64,000 nucleotides of DNA from Devosia sp. (GTDB taxonomy: Bacteria; Pseudomonadota; Alphaproteobacteria; Rhizobiales; Devosiaceae), in assembly GCA_015234425.1 (NCBI GenBank), contig JADGNE010000023.1:186001-250000 (forward strand), given 5' to 3'. Below are positions 57,417-64,000 of the stretch, piece after piece. The notes under the pieces were generated by a model, which searched no databases, had not been told where the DNA came from, and saw only the letters and a program-made list of their open reading frames with translations. The position numbers and the translations under genes are program-made. The first letter of the stretch is position 1, and each line of letters starts with the position of its first letter.

Positions 57417-58604
57417 CTAGTCGCTGGCGCGCAAGCCGCGGGACTGGCCTCGCAAAACCCAAAGAGCAAGCGGCGCCATGGCGAGCCCGGCCCAACCGTA
57501 AGACGGCAATATGCCGATCGTGTCGGCCAACACGCCAAATGCCAAGGTGAAAACTACGCCCACCACATTCTCCGCCATCACCAGGGCGGAGGTGGTCGTT
57601 GCTCGGCTCCGCCCGTCCATCACGCGATGAAAACGCGCTTCGGCCAGAACGCCCATTGGTGCCACCAGCACATAGGCGAGGCAAAGCAACAGCACATAAA
57701 AGGGGGAGGCACCAAGCGACGCCAGCACAAGCAGGGCGCCGCCCGCGAGTGGCAACGACCAAGCCAGCCAAGGACGCCCGGAGAGACGATGGGCGTGTAG
57801 ACTTGCGAGGGCATAAACGCCTTCAACACCGGCCGCCAAGAGACCCCAGGCCCATATCGGCACATTGATAGCGAGGTAGTAGAGCTGGTCGAACTCCTCG
57901 AGGATTTCGAAGATCACCAGGCCGACCGCGATATATGTGGTGGTGAAACGCAGATCCGCATGGATGCGAAACTCGTTCACGGCATCGATGAAGTGCGAGA
58001 TATAGGTGCTTGGCGGAGTGTCGGTTTCCGTCTCTGCGGTACGGGTGCGGCGGACATCTTTCAGCCAGAAGGCCAGGGTCGCTGTTAGAAGCAGCGGCGG
58101 AATGGAAAGCCAAATCGCCCAATCAAAGCTCCGCCAGGCGACAAGGCCGCCGAGGAGCGTGCCAAGACCAATGCCCAGGCCCTCTGCCGCATTGTCTCTG
58201 CCCAACACCCTGTCGAAATCATCGCCACGCCCTTCCGCCGCCATGCGCTCGTAAAGCAGGGCCTCTCGAGAACCCGACTGCATGGCCTGGGCGAGGCTCC
58301 AGAAGAGAAAGCCCAGGCCGTAGAGCCAAAAATTGCCGGCTGCGATCGCCCACAGGATAAAGGTCACCGCCTTTGCCAAGGGTGCCAGGATCAGCAGGAC
58401 GCGCCGGTCAAAGTGATCCGACAAGGCGCCGGACGGCATTTCGAGGACAATGGCAGAACCGGACCAGAGAGCCAGCAGAACACCGATCTCGGTGACACTG
58501 AGGCTATGCAGGGCGAACAGCGCCGTGTAGATCGCGTAGGCGAGCATGAAATCAAAGAGGAACACATAGGCATAATAGATGCGGAGAAAGCTCTGCAGGC
58601 TCAT
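57417..58604 (-). CDS. MFS transporter
   Basis: A 395-residue major facilitator protein with about 12 membrane segments. The segment 2-3 loop reads PSGALSDHFDRRVLL. A central cytoplasmic loop near residue 195 is rich in Thr and Glu (RTRTAETETDTPP). The ATG at 58604 has GGAGGGG upstream. Substrate unknown; the sequence resembles drug-efflux-like members, without specific evidence. Confidence 0.82.
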   Translation of the reverse strand: MSLQSFLRIYYAYVFLFDFMLAYAIYTALFALHSLSVTEIGVLLALWSGSAIVLEMPSGALSDHFDRRVLLILAPLAKAVTFILWAIAAGNFWLYGLGFLFWSLAQAMQSGSREALLYERMAAEGRGDDFDRVLGRDNAAEGLGIGLGTLLGGLVAWRSFDWAIWLSIPPLLLTATLAFWLKDVRRTRTAETETDTPPSTYISHFIDAVNEFRIHADLRFTTTYIAVGLVIFEILEEFDQLYYLAINVPIWAWGLLAAGVEGVYALASLHAHRLSGRPWLAWSLPLAGGALLVLASLGASPFYVLLLCLAYVLVAPMGVLAEARFHRVMDGRSRATTTSALVMAENVVGVVFTLAFGVLADTIGILPSYGWAGLAMAPLALWVLRGQSRGLRASD

Positions 58605-58768
58605 GGCAAACCCCTCCTTGCGATCATCAAGCCAGTCGCCACTATTGCGCTCCCGGCACCCAACATTTGCGGTTCAAGCGGGCAACGGGTGGCAGCTTTT
58701 GGCTAGGCTCATAGGCCGCGTCATGCTAAACCCCACCCCAATCGACTTGCCAATCTCGGAATCGACAC

Positions 58769-59167
58769 GTGGCCAAATCCGGTATCAAGCAATTTCTCAC
58801 TGAAATCTTCTCCTGGTGGGGTGGAAACACCTGGGGCACGCGCCTCTGGATCAAGCGGTTTGGCGAATATGTCGGGAGCGACGAATTCGGCAATCGCTAC
58901 TATCAGGACCGCAAGGCCGACCGCCGCTATGTTACCTATGCAGGCCCGGCGGACGCTTCGACGATCCCGCCCGGCTGGCACGGTTGGATGCATCACCGCT
59001 CGGACCTCGTGCCGACCGAAGCCAAGTACGAACCGCGCGCCTGGGAAAAGCCGCACCAGAAGAACCTGACCGGCACTGCCGCAGCGTATCGTCCGGATGG
59101 CAGCTTGCTCAACAAGGGTGAGCGCCCGCGCGTTACCGGTGACTACCAGGCCTGGTCGCCCGAATAA
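58769..59167 (+). CDS. NADH:ubiquinone oxidoreductase subunit NDUFA12 (17.2 kDa type)
   Basis: A 132-residue accessory subunit of respiratory complex I, shared by alphaproteobacteria and mitochondria. The family block EIFSWWGGNTWGTRLW, then YVGSDEFGNRYYQD and GWHGWMHH are unmistakable. The start is a GTG at 58769 (weak GGA upstream). The DUF2155 gene follows after 12 bases, the usual arrangement in Hyphomicrobiales. Confidence 0.93.
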   Translation: MAKSGIKQFLTEIFSWWGGNTWGTRLWIKRFGEYVGSDEFGNRYYQDRKADRRYVTYAGPADASTIPPGWHGWMHHRSDLVPTEAKYEPRAWEKPHQKNLTGTAAAYRPDGSLLNKGERPRVTGDYQAWSPE

Positions 59168-59179
59168 GGACGCCGGCCT

Positions 59180-59608
59180 TTGCCGTTTTTCTCTCGTAAG
59201 TTTGGGAGAGCGCTCATCGGAGCGCTCTTCGTGATGGGCCTGGGTGCCGCATCGATTCCGGTTTCGGCTCAGCCTGTCGCCAATCCCGTCGCCATGTTGG
59301 CGGGCCTCGACAAGATCACCGGCCGGATTACCCGTTTCGACGTCTATATCGACGAGACCGTCCTGTTCGGCGCGCTCGAGATAACGCCCCGTGCCTGTTA
59401 CAGTCGGCCGTCCAACGATACGTTGCAACGCACCTCGGCCTTCCTCGAGGTCGACCAGCGCAATCTCGATGGCACCGCCAAACGGCTCTTCACCGGGTGG
59501 GTCTTTGCGGATAGCCCAGCGCTAAACGCGGTCGATCACCCGATCTATGACGCCTGGCTGATCGAGTGCAAAACCTCGACCAACGTCCCGCCACCGGACG
59601 AGCGCTGA
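59180..59608 (+). CDS. DUF2155 domain protein, exported
   Basis: A 142-residue protein with a signal peptide (GALFVMGLGAASIPVSAQ, cleavage near residue 31). The DUF2155 core reads KITGRITRFDVYIDETVLFG (cited in part as RITRFDVYIDETV), ITPRACYSRP and the ending DAWLIECK with two conserved Cys. Function unknown; consistently beside NDUFA12 and the aat/acc genes. The start is a TTG at 59180 with AGGA upstream. Confidence 0.88.
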   Translation: MPFFSRKFGRALIGALFVMGLGAASIPVSAQPVANPVAMLAGLDKITGRITRFDVYIDETVLFGALEITPRACYSRPSNDTLQRTSAFLEVDQRNLDGTAKRLFTGWVFADSPALNAVDHPIYDAWLIECKTSTNVPPPDER

Positions 59609-59759
59609 ACTTTTTTCAGGCGAGCGTCGAAATCCGCTGTTTCTCATCGTTGCCGCAGTGAAAGCTGCTGGCAAAGACCTCTGTTTATGTCGGCAGCGGC
59701 CCAGTCTTGTGCGCGTATGCCACGGGTGGGGTTCTGATCGATAGGAGGAGAGACAGGCC

Positions 59760-60260
59760 ATGATGACCCTGCCCGAAGTGATCGAGAGACCGGAACAGCA
59801 CTACGTCTATGTTCCGTTCACGGTTCGCATGAACCAGTTGCAGAAACCTGCGGACGAGGGCTTCCCCCAAATCTTTGCCTATCTGGAAAAGCACGGGCTG
59901 GAGCCGGAGGGAGAGGCTTTTTACAATTACCGGCGGATCAACATGGCCGAGACCCTCGATGTCGAGGCAGGGATCGCGGTGCGGAGCCCAGGGCCTGAGG
60001 ACGGAGCGGTGCGCACTTCAACCCTCCCCGGGGGGCGGTTCATGACGCTTGCCTGGCATGGTCACTACGACGCCCTGGAAAAGGTAACTGGCGTGCTGAT
60101 CGGATGGGCGCGGCTCACCAACCAACCCTTTGACATGGTCGAGAAGCCCAATGGCGAACATTTCGCCTGCAGGCTGGAAATCTACGAGACCGATCCTGCC
60201 AAGGTTCCGGATCCCAAGGACTGGGTGACGACCCTCAGTTTCAAGCTCAAGGACGTCTAA
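59760..60260 (+). CDS. GyrI-like small-molecule-binding domain protein
   Basis: A 166-residue protein of the GyrI-like/AraC effector-binding fold, without DNA-binding domain. The start PEVIERPEQHYVYVPF and the C-terminal half (LPGGRFMTLAWHGHYDAL, then RLEIYETDPAKVPDPKDW) are typical. Such proteins bind hydrophobic or toxic small molecules. AGGAGGAGAG lies upstream of the ATG. Its stop overlaps the convergent aminoglycoside phosphotransferase gene tail-to-tail. Confidence 0.83.
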   Translation: MMTLPEVIERPEQHYVYVPFTVRMNQLQKPADEGFPQIFAYLEKHGLEPEGEAFYNYRRINMAETLDVEAGIAVRSPGPEDGAVRTSTLPGGRFMTLAWHGHYDALEKVTGVLIGWARLTNQPFDMVEKPNGEHFACRLEIYETDPAKVPDPKDWVTTLSFKLKDV

Positions 60261-61033
60261 AAGAACTCGTCCAGAGTGCAGTAGAAGGCGTAGCGGTGCG
60301 GGTCATATTCCGTGCCGTAGGCCTTTAGAAATTCGGAGACGTGGTCCTGCCCAACATTGTCCCGGATGCTGCGGCAGGCCAGAGCCAGATCCTGCCAGAC
60401 GTCCGCGACACCCATTCGTCCGCAATCGACCAGACCCGAGAAACGGCCATCCATGGCCATGACATTGGGCGTGCAGGCGTCGCCATGGGTGACGATAGCT
60501 GTACCAACGTCTGGACGGTTGTTGTGCAGCCAATCGAGGAGGTCGGCCGGAGCCCTGCCGATGCGGTCCGCCTCGAAGTCGGTCTCATCAACGAGGCCGG
60601 CGGCCAGTCGCTGCTCGGCGAGTGCCAGTCGACTAGTGATGCTGTGATCGAACGGGCAGCTGGTCGGGTCCAGAGCGTGAATGCGCTTGAGGCCCTGGGC
60701 ATAGATGCGAATGAATTCAGCGGGATGCTGGGCATGATTGGTGAGGTCCGCGCCGGGCACCGCACTCATCAGTAGCCAGACGCGATCGGACGATTGTTCG
60801 GCATCGATGACGCGCGGGGCCTTGAACCCCATCCGCGTCAGCCAGTTGAGCCGTTCGATCTCGCTCGGCAGTTCCGCCAGCGGATGCCACTCTTCGGATT
60901 TGAGAAAGACGGAATTGCCGTCGCCGAGCAGAATGCGCCAGACATGGGCACCGGACCGGCCGTGTGTAATAGGCGTCCAGTCGAGGCTGGTGAGGGGCCC
61001 AAAGCTTTCGGGCAAGTCAGTAGGAATGGTCAT
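60257..61033 (-). CDS. APH(3')-family aminoglycoside phosphotransferase
   Basis: A 258-residue kinase that by family transfers phosphate from ATP to the 3'-hydroxyl of aminoglycosides. The catalytic loop THGDACTPN (Asp) and metal motif GLVDCGRMGVAD are as in APH(3') enzymes, and the end FYCTLDEFF is close to APH(3')-IIa. The ATP-binding Lys lies in VFLKSE. The ATG at 61033 overlaps the aat stop (ATGA), so the gene is translationally coupled to aat. Whether it gives resistance or acts on a native substrate is unknown. Confidence 0.85.
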   Translation of the reverse strand: MTIPTDLPESFGPLTSLDWTPITHGRSGAHVWRILLGDGNSVFLKSEEWHPLAELPSEIERLNWLTRMGFKAPRVIDAEQSSDRVWLLMSAVPGADLTNHAQHPAEFIRIYAQGLKRIHALDPTSCPFDHSITSRLALAEQRLAAGLVDETDFEADRIGRAPADLLDWLHNNRPDVGTAIVTHGDACTPNVMAMDGRFSGLVDCGRMGVADVWQDLALACRSIRDNVGQDHVSEFLKAYGTEYDPHRYAFYCTLDEFF

Positions 61034-61665
61034 ATCTTGTGGTCCAGTGCCGCCCAGTCGGCCTTTTCTGCGATGGCGCGGCCAAGGCGGTCTTCATATT
61101 CTGATCTGGGAATTTCAATGCCGCCCAGCGAGGCAAGGTGTGGCGTGAGGAATTGTGTATCGAGAAGCTGAAAGCCGCCGGCGTTAAGGCGCTCGACCAG
61201 ATGCGCCATAGCCGCCTTGGATGCGTCCGTCCGTCGATGGAACATCGACTCGCCGAAGAAGGCTGCGCCGATAGCGAGGCCATAGAGGCCTCCCACCAGC
61301 TCGTCGCCCTCCCACACCTCAACCGTGTGCGCGATGCCTTGGCGGAAAAGCTCGCCATAAACGGCGCGGATTGTTCCGTTGATCCAGGTGGAGTTGCGAT
61401 CGTCGCCGACCGTGGCGCAGCCTTCGATGACGGCTTCGAAGTCGGTATCGACGCGGATATCCCAGCCCGCCTTGCGCATGGACTTGCGCAGACTCTTGCT
61501 CAGGCGAAAGCCATCGAGCGGCAGGATCCCACGTTCTTCCGGGCTCACCCAGAAAAGGTCGTCATCCCCGGCGTCTTCGGCCATGGGGAAAATGCCGGCG
61601 CAATAGGCCCGGACGATGAGTTCGGGCGTGATGTCGAGATCGAAGGGGTCTGAGTGTTTGGCCAT
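61030..61665 (-). CDS. aat: Leucyl/phenylalanyl-tRNA--protein transferase
   Basis: A 211-residue enzyme adding Leu or Phe to N-terminal Arg/Lys of proteins for ClpS/ClpAP degradation. Blocks: ITPELIVRAYCAGIFPMAE, FWVSPEERGILPLDGF, HTVEVWEGDELVGGLYG and QFLTPHLASLG. The ATG at 61665 is the family start (MAKHSDPFDLDI); the long open frame above lies over accC. It is 37 bases after accC. Confidence 0.94.
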   Translation of the reverse strand: MAKHSDPFDLDITPELIVRAYCAGIFPMAEDAGDDDLFWVSPEERGILPLDGFRLSKSLRKSMRKAGWDIRVDTDFEAVIEGCATVGDDRNSTWINGTIRAVYGELFRQGIAHTVEVWEGDELVGGLYGLAIGAAFFGESMFHRRTDASKAAMAHLVERLNAGGFQLLDTQFLTPHLASLGGIEIPRSEYEDRLGRAIAEKADWAALDHKI

Positions 61666-61702
61666 GGAAAAAAGATAAGGGGCGCCTGCGCGCCCCTCAA
61701 CA

Positions 61703-63049
61703 TCAAGCCTTGTTGTTGGCCAGGAATTTTTCCAGCCAGTGAATGTCGTAATTGCCCGCGATGATGTCCGGCTCCTTGAGGAGGCGCTGGAACAGGGGCA
61801 GGGTGGTCTTGACGCCGTCGACGACGAACTCGTCCACCGCACGGCCCAGTCGCTTGAGGCACTCTTCACGGGTGCGGCCATAGACGATGAGCTTGCCGAT
61901 CAGCGAGTCGTAATAGGGCGGGATCTTGTAGCCCTGATAGACAGCCGAATCGACGCGGACGCCAACGCCACCAGCAGGGTGGTAGAAGGTGATCGTGCCT
62001 GGCGAGGGCGCAAAGCTCTGCGGGTCCTCGGCATTGATGCGCACCTCGATGGCATGGCCAAAGAACTGCACCTTGTCCTGCGTCATGGAGAGCTCTTCGC
62101 CGGAAGCGACGCGGATCTGCTCATAGACGATGTCGATGCCGGTGATGCGCTCCGTGACCGGGTGCTCCACCTGCAGGCGCGTGTTCATTTCGATGAAATA
62201 GAACTCGCCGTTTTCGTACAGGAACTCGATGGTGCCGGCGCCTGAGTATTTCAGCTTGCGCATGGCGACGGCGCAGATCTCGCCGATCTCGTCACGCTCC
62301 TGCGGGCTGATCGTCGGCCCGCCAGCTTCTTCCCACACCTTCTGGTGGCGACGCTGCAGCGAGCAATCGCGTACGCCAAGGTGCACGGCATTGCCTTGTC
62401 CGTCGCCGAGGATCTGTACCTCGATATGGCGCGGCTTGCCGAGGTATTTTTCCATATAGACGCTGTCGTTGCCGAAAGCCGCCTTGGCTTCGGAACGCGC
62501 AGTTGACCAGGCAACCAGCAGTTCGGACTCCGACTGCGCGACCTTCATGCCGCGACCACCGCCACCAGCCGTGGCCTTGATCAGCACGGGGTAGCCGATG
62601 TCCTTGGCGGTCTTGAGCGCCTGCTGTTCGGTCTCGACCGCGCCAGCAGACCCCGGGACAACGGGAATGCCAAGCTCTACCGCCGTCTTCTTGGCAGTAA
62701 TCTTGTCACCCATGATCTCGATGTGGTGAGCAGACGGGCCGATGAAGGTGATGTTGTGCTCACCAAGGATCTTGGCGAAGCGGGCATTTTCGGACAGGAA
62801 CCCATAGCCCGGATGGACGGCATCAGCCCCGGTGATCTCACAGGCTGCGAGGATCGAGGGGATGTTCAGGTAGCTGTCCTTGGCCGAGTTGGGGCCAATG
62901 CACACACTCTCATCGGCGAGGCGCACATGCATGGCATTGGCGTCGGCCGTCGAGTGCACAGCCACGGTCTGGATGCCGAGTTCCTTGCAGGCGCGCAGGA
63001 TGCGCAGGGCAATTTCGCCGCGGTTGGCGATCAGGACTTTCTGGAACAC
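61703..63049 (-). CDS. accC: Acetyl-CoA carboxylase, biotin carboxylase subunit
   Basis: A 448-residue ATP-grasp enzyme carboxylating biotin on AccB, the first half of malonyl-CoA synthesis. Seen are MFQKVLIANRGEIALRI at the start, the Gly-rich loop GGGGRGMK, the IEMNTRLQVEHPVTE motif and the C-terminal biotin carboxylase domain. The start is a GTG at 63049 with GGAG eight bases upstream. It is 12 bases after accB. Confidence 0.97.
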   Translation of the reverse strand: MFQKVLIANRGEIALRILRACKELGIQTVAVHSTADANAMHVRLADESVCIGPNSAKDSYLNIPSILAACEITGADAVHPGYGFLSENARFAKILGEHNITFIGPSAHHIEIMGDKITAKKTAVELGIPVVPGSAGAVETEQQALKTAKDIGYPVLIKATAGGGGRGMKVAQSESELLVAWSTARSEAKAAFGNDSVYMEKYLGKPRHIEVQILGDGQGNAVHLGVRDCSLQRRHQKVWEEAGGPTISPQERDEIGEICAVAMRKLKYSGAGTIEFLYENGEFYFIEMNTRLQVEHPVTERITGIDIVYEQIRVASGEELSMTQDKVQFFGHAIEVRINAEDPQSFAPSPGTITFYHPAGGVGVRVDSAVYQGYKIPPYYDSLIGKLIVYGRTREECLKRLGRAVDEFVVDGVKTTLPLFQRLLKEPDIIAGNYDIHWLEKFLANNKA

Positions 63050-63061
63050 GCGAAAGTCTCC

Positions 63062-63553
63062 TTACTCGATGACGACGAGCGGCTCGCCATATTCGACCGG
63101 CTGGGCGTCTTCGACCAGGATGCGGGTAACCGTGCCGGAGCGATGCGCCGGAATCTGGTTCATGGTCTTCATCGCCTCAATGATGAGGACGGTCTGACCC
63201 TCGGACACCTTGGTGCCGACTTCCACAAAGGTCGGCTTGCCCGGCTCCGGCGAGCGGTAGGCGGTGCCAACCATGGGGGAGGTGAGGGTGCCCGGATTGG
63301 AGGCAAGGTCTTCCTTGGCGGCTGGGGCCGCTGCAGGGATCGTCGAGACCGGGGCAGCAGCGGCAGGGGCTGCCTGTGGCGCTGCCATATACTGCATCGG
63401 CTGCGCATAGGTCGGAGCCTCAACAGGATAGGAGCGCGTTACGCGGACCCGGAAATCCTCCTGCTCGATTTCGATCTCGGCAAGGTTTTCCTTGTTGAGC
63501 AGTTCGGCGATGGCGCGGATCAGGTCCTGATCCACCTGAGATGACTTGGTCAT
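63062..63553 (-). CDS. accB: Acetyl-CoA carboxylase, biotin carboxyl carrier protein
   Basis: A 163-residue carrier. An N-terminal dimerisation helix ([20 protein letters not shown]), an Ala/Pro-rich linker (about 55-85) and a C-terminal biotinyl domain are present. The biotinylated Lys lies in EAMKTMNQI. It starts at the ATG at 63553, 33 bases after aroQ. Confidence 0.97.
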   Translation of the reverse strand: MTKSSQVDQDLIRAIAELLNKENLAEIEIEQEDFRVRVTRSYPVEAPTYAQPMQYMAAPQAAPAAAAPVSTIPAAAPAAKEDLASNPGTLTSPMVGTAYRSPEPGKPTFVEVGTKVSEGQTVLIIEAMKTMNQIPAHRSGTVTRILVEDAQPVEYGEPLVVIE

Positions 63554-63586
63554 TCTTATCGGTCTCCCGGCTTCGTCGTCGAAGCG

Positions 63587-64000
63587 TTATGCGAGTTTTT
63601 CGGCCAAAGCATGGAGCGCCAGCTTATATCCAAGCGTCCCAAAGCCGCAAATGACGCCGAACGCTACCGCCGACACGTAGGAATGGTGTCGGAAGGACTC
63701 GCGCTGGTGAATGTTGCTGATGTGAACTTCAGCCACCGGTAGTGCCACTGCCTTGAGGGCATCGTGAATGGCAACCGATGTATGCGAATAGGCGCCGGGA
63801 TTGATCAGGATGCCATCGGCAGTGCCGAGTCCCTCCTGGATCCACGTCACCAATTCACCTTCGAAGTTCGATTGGCGGCAATCGACGGTCAGGCCCCACT
63901 CTTCGGCTGCGCTCCGACAGAGCGCCTCCACATCGGCCAGGGTCTGCGCCCCGTAGATTCCGGGCTCGCGCTTGCCGAGCATGTTGAGGTTCGGGCCGTT
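63587..64000 (-). CDS. aroQ: 3-dehydroquinate dehydratase, type II (5' end cut by window edge)
   Basis: The frame reads through the right edge of the window. Inside the window are 137 residues starting [17 protein letters not shown]. Type II motifs are [29 protein letters not shown] (with catalytic residues) and VEVHISNIH as [13 protein letters not shown]. Only about ten N-terminal residues are missing. It is first of the visible aroQ-accB-accC-aat cluster. Confidence 0.95.
   Translation of the reverse strand, partial: NGPNLNMLGKREPGIYGAQTLADVEALCRSAAEEWGLTVDCRQSNFEGELVTWIQEGLGTADGILINPGAYSHTSVAIHDALKAVALPVAEVHISNIHQRESFRHHSYVSAVAFGVICGFGTLGYKLALHALAEKLA

Overview
The window looks like the chromosome of a free-living alphaproteobacterium of the order Hyphomicrobiales, most likely a Devosia-like member of the Devosiaceae. 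The reasons are high GC with dense gene packing, a suf operon with two cysteine desulfurases plus SufT, an Irr-box-like iron operator, a B12-dependent ribonucleotide reductase (NrdJ), an NDUFA12-type complex I subunit beside a DUF2155 gene, and many sugar and solute ABC transporters. The assignment rests on gene content and protein similarity recalled from memory; no search was run. I see no insertion sequence, prophage, CRISPR array, rRNA or replication origin.

Region 1 (1-6.2 kb, minus strand) is a complete ugpBAECQ-type operon for uptake and hydrolysis of glycerol-3-phosphate and glycerophosphodiesters. It ends in a GlpR/DeoR-type regulator cut by the left edge. Its control region holds a Pho box flanked by two GlpR/DeoR-like operators, and an intrinsic terminator separates ugpB from ugpA. 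A frameshifted small zinc-ribbon gene and tRNA-Arg(CCT) follow.

Region 2 (6.4-15.7 kb) is housekeeping: a degenerate peptide deformylase, prfB with its programmed frameshift, an M23 peptidase, a Bcp peroxiredoxin, a giant AsmA/YhdP-like protein, tyrS and an alpha/beta hydrolase. Region 3 (15.7-27.4 kb) is the suf operon (NifS-like desulfurase, sufB, sufC, sufD, sufS, sufT, sufA) behind a sigma70-like promoter and Irr-box, interspersed with GC-rich palindromic repeats, then aroA, a diguanylate cyclase and a DEAD-box helicase with a long leader.

Region 4 (27.7-35.5 kb) is a rhamnoside-utilisation locus: a LacI regulator divergent from a cytoplasmic GH78 alpha-L-rhamnosidase and a full CUT1 ABC importer. 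Region 5 (35.6-42 kb) holds small accessory genes, two MFS transporters, a GreA/GreB-like protein, hypotheticals and a cyclophilin. Region 6 (42-51.7 kb) is a second, related locus: an Opp/Dpp-type ABC transporter divergent from a second GH78 gene, followed by a second copy of the binding protein that is frameshifted and has no permeases of its own. Similar LacI-type operator sequences lie at both GH78 loci, suggesting one regulon.

Region 7 (51.7-64 kb) contains small stress and VOC-family genes, nrdJ, an MFS transporter, the NDUFA12 and DUF2155 genes, and the minus-strand cluster aroQ-accB-accC-aat. An APH(3')-type aminoglycoside phosphotransferase gene is translationally coupled to aat. The right edge cuts aroQ.
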